64,000 bases of DNA, taken from Pyropia haitanensis (taxonomy: Eukaryota; Rhodophyta; Bangiophyceae; Bangiales; Bangiaceae). The notes under the pieces are model-generated. The model ran no database searches. It was not told the DNA's origin and saw only the letters and a list, made by a program, of their open reading frames with translations. A program made the position numbers and the translations under genes. Positions 12,702-22,359 of this stretch are shown piece after piece (positions within the stretch are counted from its first letter, which is position 1; each line of letters starts with the position of its first letter). The stretch is from the NCBI GenBank assembly GCA_008729055.1, contig SDUX01000008.1, positions 1,674,001-1,738,000 of the forward strand, written 5' to 3'.

Positions 12702-12954
12702 CGCCCCCCGGCCGCCCCCCGGCGCGCCAAGTTCCTCCTCATCCACGTCCAGCACGGCCTCGGCAACCGCCTCCGCGCGCTCGCGTCGGCCGCCGCCTAC
12801 GCCGCCGCCACCCGCCGCGTGCTGCTCGTCGCGTGGGGCGTTGACGCGCACATGCGCGCGGCGTACGCGGAGCTGTTTGCGCCCGCCCCGGGCGTGCACG
12901 TCCTCGACCCGGCCTACGACCCGGCGTGGCCGCCCGCCGCGGCCGCCGCGGCGG

Positions 12955-12985
<31 letters not shown>

Positions 12986-14123
12986 TGGCGCTGCCGCCGG
13001 CGGCGGGAGTGGGGGTGCCGCCGCCGGTGGTGGCGCCGCCGCCGCCGCCGACCCGGCGTGGGCGGGCGTCACGCCCGCGTCGTACATGCACGGCGACACG
13101 GGCGCCGGCGCCGCCGTTGGCGCGCCGCTCACCGACGACCCCGGCGCGCACCTCTACCTCCGCTCCGCGTACGTTGTCGAGGCGCCCGCGCACGTGTGGT
13201 GGGACGCGGAAAACGGGGCGCTCCGCCGGCTGGTGCCGCTCGCGCCCATCACCGCCGCCGTCGACGCGATTGGCGCGGCGGTGCCCGGGGGGGGGGGCTC
13301 GCGTCCGCGGTGGGCGTGCACGTGCGGCAGCGGCCGCCGGATGGGGAGCTGGGGGGGGTGGACGCGGCCGCGGCGTATGGGGGGGGGGGGTCGCCGCGCT
13401 GCGCCGCTGGCGTGCCGCCGCGGCGGTGACGGTGTTTCGGGCCGAGATGGACGCGCGCGACGCGGCGGTCGCGGCGGCGGCGGCGGCCGCCGCCGCCGCC
13501 GCCGCCGCCGCGCCCACGCCCGTGGCCTCTGGCACGGCGGGCGCCACCGCCGCGACCGCCGCCGCGATTGGGCCGCGCCAGCAGCGGCAGCTGCTGCGGC
13601 GCCGGCGGCGGGCGCGCGCGGCGCTGCCGGCACGCCCGCCGGCGCTGCCGCACTGGTACATTGCCGCGGATGACCCGGCTGTCGTTGCGACGCTCGCCGC
13701 CGCCTACCCCGGCCGCGTGTCGTGCGCGGCAGACATCCTTGACGCTCCGCCCACGTCCCTCACGGCCATCACCACGGCGGCCACCGCCGCCCGACGCGCA
13801 CCAACCACCACCACCCGCACCTCCACCACGGCCACCACCACCACCACCACCACCACCACCACCGCCGCCGCCATCGGCTCGGCGGAAAGCCCCACCACCG
13901 CGTCCCCGCCGCCCCCCTTCTTCTCCGCGTGTGACCCCGCCACCGACGGCCGGTCGGTCGGCTGCGTCCGCCGCGCGCTCGTCGACCTGTACGCGCTCGC
14001 CGGCACGCGGGAGCTGTGGGGGAGCGGCTGGAGCTCGTTTACCGAGGCCGCCGTCCGGCTGGGGGGGGGGGGGGGCGGGGGGCGCGCCTCGCGGGCGTCG
14101 ACTTTGGCGCGCCCCCGAGGTAG
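9957..14123 (+). CDS. Predicted type II membrane glycosyltransferase: GT-A domain plus fucosyltransferase-like domain; frame broken mostly at G/C runs
   Basis: Reading from the Met at 9957 gives an acidic Ala/Pro start and a Ser/Gly-rich tail, then an RRRR-flanked membrane anchor (about 10840-10910). A GT-A domain follows (VSLIAACAGRH near 11316, a DxD-like DCDH near 11725, GYGWEDAELGHR near 11910). A second domain has HGLGNRLRALASA (about 12755), VGVHVRQ (about 13309), WYIAADDP (about 13655) and ALVDLYALAGTRELWGSGWS (from about 13978), ending LAGVDFGAPPR before the stop at 14121. The last four resemble the GNRLRALAS...SSFSE pattern of fucosyltransferase-like GT-B enzymes. Six frame changes are needed, near 10261-10290, 11008-11026, 12480-12722, 13287-13297, 13379-13390 and 14060-14074; five coincide with long G runs, and the third lies among triplet repeats and C6 runs. 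I infer wrong homopolymer lengths in the assembly rather than a pseudogene, because the domains stay ordered and conserved. Predicted site: Golgi, N-terminus cytosolic. Two adjacent genes are possible. Confidence 0.6.
10093..10190. repeat. (GGCGGTGGC)n low-complexity array
   Basis: Short GGC/GGT triplets that would encode polyglycine in the N-terminal tail of the glycosyltransferase. Related arrays lie at 10575-10610 and 10663-10830. Confidence 0.75.
13829..13862. repeat. (CAC/ACC)n trinucleotide repeat
   Basis: About eleven ACC triplets encode a polythreonine linker inside the fucosyltransferase-like domain of the gene ending at 14123. Confidence 0.8.
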
Positions 14124-14876
14124 TAGGGGGGGTCGAGGGGGTGTCACGGGCAGTGGGGGGGAAGGGGAGGGGGGGGGAGAAGGAAGAGGGGGGGGGGAGG
14201 AAAGGGAGGGAGGGAAGACAGAGGGGAGGGACAGATTGGGCGGAAGAGAGGAACGGGGAGAGACGGGGAGGAAGAGCGGGGGGCGGATAGCAAGGGGGAC
14301 CGCGCCGCGCAGGACAAGAGCAGGAAACAAACACAGGTGCCTGATTGACCGTACCGTACAGCTGCGTGCCGCCGGCGCCGTCGCGCCCCCCTGGCCGCCC
14401 CGCGCATGCACCCCCCCCCCCGCCGCCGCTGACGGGCGGCGCCTCCCCAGTCGCCGCACCCGCGCGGGGCGAAACAGAAAAAAAAAAAAAAAAGACAAAC
14501 CCCGCGCCAGCAAAACGCCGCCGCCGCCGCGGCTCAACGGCCGCCCCTACCCGCGCGGGCGCCGCCACCGCCACCCCCCCCCCCGCTCCTCCGCCGCGAC
14601 CCCATGGCGTGCCCCGTCCGCGTGAGCGTCAGCGGCCGGCGCAGACGACGCGCGCACGCACACCGCGGGCCTGCCCCCGCCGCCACCGCCGCGGCCGCCA
14701 CCGCCGCGGCCGCCACCGCCGCGGCCGCCACGGTGCCCGCCCCGTCCCGTCGCCGCTCGCCGGGCGCCAGCAGGCTGGCCCGCGCGACGCCCCGCACCCG
14801 CCGCGGGCCAAGGAGCGTTCCGACGCGGCCGGTAAAAACCGTCCCCGCCGCCCGTGCCGGCCGCCGCCGCGCCGCC
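14124..14876. other. Convergent intergenic spacer with G/A-rich tract
   Basis: Bases 14140-14330 are a purine-rich (G/A) strand and 14470-14495 holds a long A run. The spacer separates the convergent glycosyltransferase and glutaredoxin genes and probably contains both 3' ends. No gene is seen. A (CCGCCGCGGCCA)n-like microrepeat lies at about 14682-14735. Confidence 0.5.
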
Positions 14877-15815
14877 TCACGCCGTCGTGCCGGCGGGCGC
14901 GGCGACCCCAACGGGCGCCGCCGTCGGCGCCGCCGCCGCCGCCGCCGCCGCCTCCGCCGGCGCGAGTTCCGCGGCGAGCTCCCCCTCCGCGGCGAGCTCC
15001 TTGACCACGTCCAGGCCGCCCACAAACTCCCCCCCCACGTACAGCTGCGGGTACGTTGGCCACTGCGCGTACGCCTTGAGGCCCGCCCGCACCGCCGGGT
15101 CGCCGAGGATGTCAAACGTGTCAAACGGGACGGCCGTCGCGCGGAGGAGCGCGACAATCTGGCGGGAAAAGCCACAGCGGGGCGTGTCGGGGGTGCCCTT
15201 CATGAAGAGCATCACGGGGGAGCGGCGGACGAGGGCGGCCAGGCGGGTGTGCAGGGCGGCGGCGTCGTCATCGTCATTGGCCTTGTCCGCCGCCGCCGCC
15301 GCCGCCGCCGCCGTCGTGGTCGCTGCGGTTGCCGGGGGGGCGGCGCCGGCCTTGGCACCGGCGGCGGCGGCGGCAGCGTCGGCGGCGGCGGGCGCCGTGC
15401 CGACCGCGACAAGGTCGTCGGCGAGCGCCCGCAGCGCCGGCACGTCGGCGCCCTCGACGCGGCCACGGGCGGTCACCCCCCCCCCCCGCCCCCCACCACC
15501 GCCACCACCGTCGGCACGGCGTGGACACCAAACCGGGCGACCAGGTCCGCCGACGCGGCGGCGGCCACGCGCACCACCCGCAGCGTCACGGCGGCCGCGT
15601 GGGTGGCGGCGATCGCGACGAGGACGCGGTCCACCTGGGCACACGGCGCGGACGCGTCGTGGAAGTGGAGGAGCGCAACGGGGGGGGGGTGCCGGGGGGG
15701 GTGCCCCCGGGGGGGTGCCCACCGCGGCCGGCAGGTCCGCGCCGTCGTGGAGGTCCACGGGGTCGGAGGAGGTGTTGTGGGTGGGGGCGGGGGTCGCCGC
15801 GTCGGCGGTCGCCAT
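14877..15815 (-). CDS. PICOT-type monothiol glutaredoxin (Trx-like domain + CGFS Grx domain); two homopolymer frame breaks
   Basis: The start is the ATG at 15815 ([14 protein letters not shown]); the stop is at 14877. The N-terminal half is a thioredoxin-like fold with [17 protein letters not shown], a single-Cys site as in GLRX3/PICOT, and the cis-Pro loop VHAVPTVV. After an Ala/Asp linker comes a glutaredoxin domain with [36 protein letters not shown] and DVV, the complete CGFS signature. Proteins of this type bind a glutathione-coordinated [2Fe-2S] cluster and serve iron-sulfur trafficking and iron sensing in cytosol and nucleus. The translation must change frame twice, once in the G/C runs at about 15679-15718 and once in the C run at about 15476-15487. 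Both breaks lie in mononucleotide tracts, so I read them as homopolymer-length errors. About 312 residues are expected, fitting a one-Grx-domain PICOT. Confidence 0.88.
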   Translation of the reverse strand: MATADAATPAPTHNTSSDPVDLHDGADLPAAVGTPPGAPPPAPPPRCAPPLPRRVRAVCPGGPRPRRDRRHPRGRRDAAGGARGRRRVGGPGRPVWCPRRADGGGGGGGRGGGVTARGRVEGADVPALRALADDLVAVGTAPAAADAAAAAAGAKAGAAPPATAATTTAAAAAAAADKANDDDDAAALHTRLAALVRRSPVMLFMKGTPDTPRCGFSRQIVALLRATAVPFDTFDILGDPAVRAGLKAYAQWPTYPQLYVGGEFVGGLDVVKELAAEGELAAELAPAEAAAAAAAAPTAAPVGVAAPAGTTA

Positions 15816-16668
15816 GGCCGGCAAAAAACAAAAGAACAAGGCGCCCGGGGGGGGGGGGGGGGGGGGGAGGAGAGCAGCCGCGCGGGGAAAAAAGAGGGGT
15901 GAGGAGTGAGGGGTCCCGCCGACGCCAACGTTCCGCCCACACCCCCGCGGCGACGGCAGTGACGAGCGCCAACGGCAATGGCGAGCAGCGACGGCAGTGG
16001 CGAGCGCCAACGGCAATGGCGAGCAGCGACGGCAGTGACGAGCGCCAACGGCAATGGCGAGCAGCGACGGCAGTGGCGAGCGCCGCTGCAGCGGTCGGGT
16101 CCCGTCGGGACGTGCAGGGGCCTCGTGTTGACGACGGGAACCGCCGTGCGCACCGTCACCGTCGGCGGGGAGGTCGCGGCGGGCCACGCCACGGCCGGGG
16201 TCTGCGCGTCGAGCCGTAGGCAGGACGGGACAGCGCATGGTCGACGCACGGCCTATGACCGGGCTGGGAATTCAAGTTGACGCGATAAACGGCACCACAG
16301 GAGGCATCACGAGTGGACCAATCCGCAGCCGAGGGCACCAATGTACCCCCTGGTCAAGGGTATCCAGTACCTTTAGATACCGCCTGGCCAATAGCGTCGC
16401 ATACAGAACCGCACGGACGACGCCCGCCGCGCGCCTCTATTCGTGCCGAACAGACACGTCACAGTCACATCGTGAACGTTGGAAAGTGCGGACCTCGCTG
16501 AAAATCAACACCGTTCCGCACATGTCAGGAAACAATACGGTACATAGTACATGTTTGCAGCACTTTGTGGCGTCGTACGCAGACGCCGAGCCGAGGCAGG
16601 GCGCGCGCGCTCCATCGCCCACAGGCGCGTGCCTGCCCACTCCCTATACATCCGCCGTCGCGGTCGGG
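15816..16668. other. Intergenic region upstream of glutaredoxin, contains 19-bp repeats
   Basis: Probable promoter and 5' region of the glutaredoxin gene. A G run lies at 15848-15867 and the tandem array is described separately. From 16260 to 16580 the GC is lower. No gene is recognised. Confidence 0.5.
15951..16085. repeat. Tandem array of a 19-bp unit (38-bp higher-order unit)
   Basis: About seven copies of a 19-bp unit alternate between GCGAGCAGCGACGGCAGTG and GCGAGCGCCAACGGCAATG, making a 38-bp period. It lies about 140 bp upstream of the glutaredoxin start codon. No protein-coding reading is supported. Confidence 0.85.
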
Positions 16669-17620
16669 TCAGCGCCCTTCCCCCCCCCCCACCTCACTCG
16701 GTCCGCGGTCTCCTGCCGAGCACGACGGCGGCCGCACCGCCCCCCCCCGCATGCCCTCCACCGCCAGCGCGACGGCGTAGGCCGCGACGGCGCCATTGCC
16801 AGCCGCGAGCAGGGCGGCCATCCACGCGGCCCGCCGCCAGCCGCCCGACCCGCGCTCCCGCACCCACAGGTACGTGCCCGACACGGTCAGGCCGACGGCA
16901 TTGTCCAGGAAGGTGGCCATCGCCCACGGGTGCGTCCGCAGGTAGGTCCACCCCGCCGCGCCCTCGACGAGGCCCGCCCACAGGCACATGGCCCCAAACG
17001 CCAGGCCCGCCACCGTGGCGGCGACGAGCACCAGCACGGGCCACGTCCGGCGGCCGGCAGCGGGTGGGGGCGCGGCGGCGACGCCGTCGCGGCCGCTCCC
17101 GTCTGCCCCGGCTTTGGGCAGCAGGCCCGCCGACACGCCCCGCCGGGCCACCATCTTGGTCACCGCGTACACGCACACCACCGGGTTGCCGAGGCAGCAC
17201 GTCGCGACCGTCCACGCGGCGGCGCGGGCCACCCACGACAGGCCGCCACCGTCGCCGCGCCTCGGCGACGCCGCCGCGTCCGCGCCGAGCAGCCCATCAT
17301 CGTCCGTGACGCCGGCGCCGGCCGCGGCCGTGGCATCGTCGTGCGCCTCGCGGACGCCGATATAGGCGACCGCCGCGGCGACGCCGACGCCAAAGTCGGC
17401 GAGCGTGGCGAGCGCCCACGGCGACGCCGCGACGGTGGCAAACGCGTCGGGGAAGAGGGGCTCCGTCCGCAGCGCCGTTGCGAGGCACCGCACCAGCGCG
17501 GCCGAGGCGACGGCGTAGAGGGCGGCCACGAGCGCAACGTTCCAGGGGTAGGTCGCTAGGGGAGCGGGGGGGGGGGAGGCGGCGGCGGTAGCAACTGCGC
17601 GGCAGGAGTGGAGCCCGTCA
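16669..17620 (-). CDS. Multi-pass membrane protein with two DUF1475-like repeats
   Basis: The coding frame runs to the stop at 16669. Two homologous halves are visible. The first has PWNVALVAALYAV..., SPWALATLADFGVGVAAAVA and YIGVREA; the second has WPVLVLVAATVAGLAFGAM, HPWAMATFLDNAVGLTVSGT and YLWVRERG. The pattern PW-hh-ATLxD followed by VxVRE matches plant DUF1475 proteins, whose function is unknown. Around six to eight membrane segments are expected, with an acidic, Gly-rich loop between the halves. The most natural start is the ATG at 17620 (MTGSTPAAQLLPPPP). It reaches the frame of the membrane segments only if the run at 17566-17576 (11 G on the plus strand) is one base longer. The alternative, a much longer N-terminus from 18120, looks like non-coding sequence. 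Confidence 0.7.
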
Positions 17621-19330
17621 TGGCGACGGGGAGTAGGTGGGGATGGGTCGGGAGAGGAGGGGGGGGGAGTGTGGGAAGGGAAGGCGTTTGGGGGGGAGAG
17701 GAGCGCGGGAGCCAGCGAGACGAATGGCCACGACGACGGCGGTCGCACGGGAATCAATACTTTCTTCACGACGACTGATGCTCTGCTCCCGTCGACCAAG
17801 ACCCATAAGCTGCAGGCGGCTGGGCATGCGGGTGCGCCGGCGGGACGGAGCACCGCATGGCCGTGCGTGGGCAAGGCACAGCCCAGTAGGCCAGCGGCAA
17901 CGTGCAACTCGCCTCGTTGCCGCCCGCAACGCCCGCCGAGCCTTCCCCCGCTGAACCGTCGCGGGGGTCGCGTCCACCACCCGCCGTGCGCGTGGCGGCA
18001 GCAGCGACGCGCACAGACCGTCATCATGGAGGGGAGGGAGTCCCCGCCCTTCCATTCGTGCTCCACAGCCGGTCCGAGCGCCGTTTGTGGCCAGGAGCGC
18101 CCCAGCCTCGAATGGAACATGGCATGCCCTGGCCGTTGATGGCGGATGCGGTTCGCGGATCAGCAGCGCCCCCCAACGGTTGGTGATAGAAGCGCTTGGG
18201 CAGCCAAGGAGAGGGGTGTCTGCCGACGGAGAGTCCCTTGGGAAAATACAATCTCAGATTATCACACGGACTCCAGGGACTCTTTTTAATTTTGAGAACC
18301 CCTTTTTCGCATGCCGCTTGGGAAGTCCCAAGAATATTGATCTCTGCCAGCTCCTTTCTGTATATCATTCGCACATTCGGTGTCTCTTTGTACATCACAT
18401 GCGGTTCTTGTGTGCGGCGCAGCGCGCGTCACGCCGGCGGGCGGCTGTACCCCCCGTCCCCCTCCCCGCTATGACCTTTGCTGCTGCCAGCCGTCTCATC
18501 CCCCTCTGGTTCCCTCACCTATACAGTGGCCGTAGCTACCACCCTTCCACCCGCCACACCCTGCTCTGTCCACCGCTGCCACCGCCGCATGTTTTCCGCG
18601 CAGGCCTCCCCTCGTGGACGGCGGTCCCCGCCCATGAACGCCGCTGATGTCTTGGCTGTCTGTGCGTCGCCGGTGCGGGGCTCACCACGTGTGCACCTAC
18701 CGCCGCCGCCGCCGCCGTCGCCGCCGCCACCGCCGCCGCCACCGCCGCCGCCGCCGCTGCCGCCATCACCGCCACCGGTGAGCTCCGCGGCTGGTAGCGC
18801 GGGTCAAACCGGCCGCGTTGCCGGCGGCTCCCAGGAATGTCTGGCGAGGAGGGGCCACCTCGGCCGCCGCCTAGCAGGAGGCCGCCTGTTGCCCGCGATT
18901 TACGGCGGCGGCAGTGGCAGCGGCGGTTGCGGTGTCGAGTTGCAGTGGCGCTGGGGATGCAGCAATGGCACCAGCCGGTCAGGCAGTCACTTTCGCGGGC
19001 TGGTTGACACCTGCAGAGTAGGGGGGGGGAGCAGCCGCGCCATCAGAAGCCAAGCAACATTGAAATATGTATTTTCTAAAAAAAGTGCCCGGCCATCGGT
19101 GAACGAGTGTGTCGCATGCGAAATAGAGTGTTGCCATGCGCCCGTGCCAGCATGTTTTCGTCGGACTGCAGAACAGCCCTCAAAGGCTGGCGAAACCGTG
19201 GACAATGGTGCACAAAGCAGAGAGTCTGAGGTGTTCCATGAAAGCACATATCTCTTCGGCGCTCAGCCCAGCAGACTGCAGCTCTGTCCGTGCAAGGAAC
19301 GGGTGCCGGAGAAATATCCCATCCTCTGAG

Positions 19331-19365
19331 CGGTAGCCAGCTTGCCAGCTGGAAGCTAGCTACCG
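19331..19365. repeat. 35-bp near-perfect palindrome
   Basis: CGGTAGC...GCTACCG arms enclose AGCTT/AAGCT and the central CCAGCTGG palindrome, with only two non-pairing position pairs. It could extrude as a hairpin. It lies between a lower-GC patch and the extreme-GC block and might be an end of an old insertion. Confidence 0.6.
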
Positions 19366-19990
19366 TCACTCTCCACACTCTTGTAGCTGCCGGTCTTGCG
19401 AGGGCGTGGCGGTGATCGCAACGAGAGCTTGCTCGGTCGATCGGCCCTGAAAGCACAATATGGGCGGCGTCAGGAGGCGATCGCCGCGGGTGACAAGAGT
19501 GGAGAAAGCCGCTGTACCGCCTGGAACAATGCTGGAACACCCGCCGACGTGCGGGGTCCACGCCCCGCGCGCGTTGCGCGGCGCGGACGGTGCGTGCGGC
19601 GGTGCTCTGCTCTCCTCGGTGCCGCGCCCGTACGCGGTGCGCCACGACGGTCGTCAGGGACGAGCCGTGGCGGCGCGCCTCCACCTTGCCCCGCGCCGCC
19701 TCCCTCCCGCCGTGCACAGTGTCTGTCGAGCGTTGAGGGGGCGGCCACGCTGGCCGCCAGCCGCGCCGCCGCCGCGCGGCGGCCGTGCGCCGCCGGCGGC
19801 GGCGGCCGCGGCGCCGCCGGCGGGGCGGCGCGCGTCTGGCTGCACAGCCGCGAAGCGCCTTCCAACGCTCCCCCCCCCCCCCCCCCCCCCCCCCCCGCGC
19901 CCCCTTGCGTCCACGCCCACGCGGCCGCCACCGCCTCCCGCCGTGGCGCCGTCGCCGCGGCCGACACCGCATCCCCGTCGCGGCCCGCCA

Positions 19991-20022
<32 letters not shown>

Positions 20023-20405
20023 GACCACCGCCCCGCCCTACCGGCGGTCGACACCCCCGTGGTGGGGCACCCCCCCGGCGACCGCCGGCGCGGGCACTCG
20101 CGGGGAGGCATCCCCCTCTACACGTGCCGTCACCCGCCAGTGGCGGGCGGGGCGGGAAGCGGGGGAGCCCGCGCGGGGCACCCGCCGCCCTTCCCCCCGT
20201 CACGCCCCCCCCCCCCTCTCTTGGACGCCGCCATTGCCGAGCTGCCGCCGCCACCACCACCGCCGACGCGTTCCCCCGCGAGCGCCACCCGCCACGCGAC
20301 AGGCGCCACGCCGGCGGCGCCGCGGTCGTTGCCACCAGCCGTGGCGGGCCCGCCGCCGTGGCCGCCGCCGCCCCTCCCCCGCCCCACCTACCGACGGTGG
20401 GTGCA

Positions 20406-20407
20406 CC

Positions 20408-20457
<50 letters not shown>
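20406..20457. repeat. (GGC)n trinucleotide repeat
   Basis: About 17 uninterrupted GGC triplets, with no supported coding context. Confidence 0.85.
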
Positions 20458-20463
<6 letters not shown>

Positions 20464-22359
20464 ACCTCTGCCGCCGCCGCTGCTGTCACCGCCGCCGTGG
20501 TGGTGGCGGGCACCGCCGGCGGCGGGCGGGGGGCGGTTCCGCCGCTCCCCCCCCCCCACGGCGCTCCGCGCGTCACGCCCGGTGGGCGCGCTGGGAACGG
20601 CGCCGCCGCCGCACCCCCCCCCCCCCCCCCCGCGCCAGCACTCACCCCCCGCGGGGCGGGGGCGGCGGCAGCCGCCACGGACGGGCGGCGCGGCCGGCAC
20701 GGCGGCCACCCCCACCGCCCTGCCGCGTGCGTGGGCGCGCCCGCGCGTATGGATGGGGTGGGGGGGGGGGGAGCGCCCACGGCGCCAGGCGCCTCTGGCG
20801 GGGACCACCGCCACCACCGCCACGCCGCGGCGGTGGCGGCAGCGGCGGGGTTCCCGCCCACCCTGTGTTTCGTTTCCCCCCCCCCGCTCGATCTGTCCAC
20901 GGCTGGGGCACCGCCGCGCCGCGCCGCGCCGCGCCGCGCGCCCGCCCACGCGCCGCCGCCCGCGGGCATGGCACGCGGCGGCTGCCTGCGGCCGGCGGCC
21001 GGCGGGCGGCCATCCCCGTCACCGCCGGCGCGGCGCGGGTCCCCACCCCCCCCCCCCCCCCCCCCTCCCGCGCCGCGTCGGCAAACCCCGCCGCGACCGC
21101 CGCGCGGCACGCGCGCGGCCGCCCCCCCCCCTCCCCGCCCCGCCCCGCCGCGCCGCGGCCGGTGGCGCGGCCGCCGACGCGCGGGCGGGTGTGGGTGGGT
21201 GGCCCCGCGGGGCGGCCGCGACCGCCGCCGCCACCGCGGCGGCGGCGGCGGTGGCGGCGGCGGGGAGCCCGCGGCCGCCGCCGCGGGCGGGCGCGTCTTG
21301 CCACTGGGCGCGGCCGCCGCCGCCGCCGCCGCCACCGCCGCCGCGCCGCCGCCGCCGCCGCCGCCGCCGCGCCGCCGCCGCGCCACCGCCACGCCGCCGC
21401 GCGTGGCCCGCCGCGGCGGCGGCGGTGGTGGCGGCGGTGGCGGCGGCGGCAGTGGCGGCGGCGGCGACGGCGGCGGCAGCGGCGGCGGCGGCGGCGGCGG
21501 CGGCAGCGGCGGCAGTGGCCCAGTGGGCAGCGCCTCTGCCATCGCCAGCCCCCATCCACCGCCACGCGCCGCGGGCAGCCGGTGTTCCCATCTCGAGTGC
21601 CGCCCCCCCAACGGCCAGTCCCCACCGTCGCGGGACGCCCGGCGAGGACCGCTGGGAGGGGGGGGGGGACCGACAGCGGGGGGCTCACCCAAACCCCGCT
21701 GAGCGGGCGTCGGGTTGCGCCCGTGCGGCCGCAAGGAGGGGGGGGTGGGGGGGGTGGGGGGGGGGGGGGCCGTCCACCAACCACCGCGCCCCGCCCCACC
21801 CCACCCCCCCCCACCCATGAATCTCCGCGGCGGCCGCGTCGACCGCCGAGGCGGCGGCGGTGGGCAACGACTGGCGCGCCGCGCGGCGCGTCGCAGGGGC
21901 GGGCGCGCGGCGGCGGGGCGGCACGCGGGGGGGCGGGGTGCGGGGGGGGGGGGGGGGGGGAGGAGCGCCGCCCGCCCCGCCCCGCCCGCCGCCGCCCGCC
22001 CGCCCGCCCGCCGCCGCCGCCGCGGCGCGCGCAGCCCGCCGCGGCCGCCGGCCGCGTCGGCGCGGGCGGCGGCGCATACAACCCGGCCGCCGCGGGCGAC
22101 CGGGCGTCGGCCGCCGCCGCGGCGGCAGCGCCGGTCCCCCCCCCCCCCTCGCGCCGCCACCGCCGCCGCGTGCCGCCGCCGCCGCCGTGGCCGCGCCCGC
22201 CGCTTGCGTGCCGCTGCCGCCGCGGCCGTCCCGACGGGCGCGTCGCGGCCGTCTGCGGCGGTCCCCCCCCCCCCCCCCCGCTCCCCCCCCACCCCCCGCG
22301 TGCACCTCTCCATCCCCCCCCCCGGCGCCCGCGACCGCGCGCGTCGGTGCGGTCCCGTG

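Larger units (their letters stand above)
17621..22359. other. Long intergenic region, low complexity, no gene recognised
   Basis: Bases 17621-19450 are a mixed region with two lower-GC patches (18240-18420 and 19060-19260) and a (CCG)n tract at 18705-18775. Bases 19560-22359 are extremely GC-rich with C tracts (19870-19896, 21045-21065), a GGC repeat (20406-20457) and mixed GGC/GGT arrays. All frames are open with Arg/Pro/Ala/Gly translations, so no coding call is made. The last few hundred bases should hold the promoter and 5' UTR of the dioxygenase gene. Confidence 0.45.

Noticed and set aside
12195..13673. Treating the frame changes in the glycosyltransferase as introns
   Set aside because: No GT-AG pairs of reasonable size give continuous motifs at the breaks, while a change of one or two bases in adjacent G or C runs does for most of them.
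15476..15718. Programmed frameshifting as the reason for the broken glutaredoxin frame
   Set aside because: Two shifts of opposite sense in long C/G tracts, and the same pattern in unrelated genes of this window, fit homopolymer miscounting better; PICOT proteins are not known to use recoding.
18240..18420. Lower-GC patch with a minus-strand frame of 124 codons starting MMYKETPNVRMIYRK
   Set aside because: No domain, short, and only the first part looks natural; possibly a relic of inserted DNA but nothing supports a gene.
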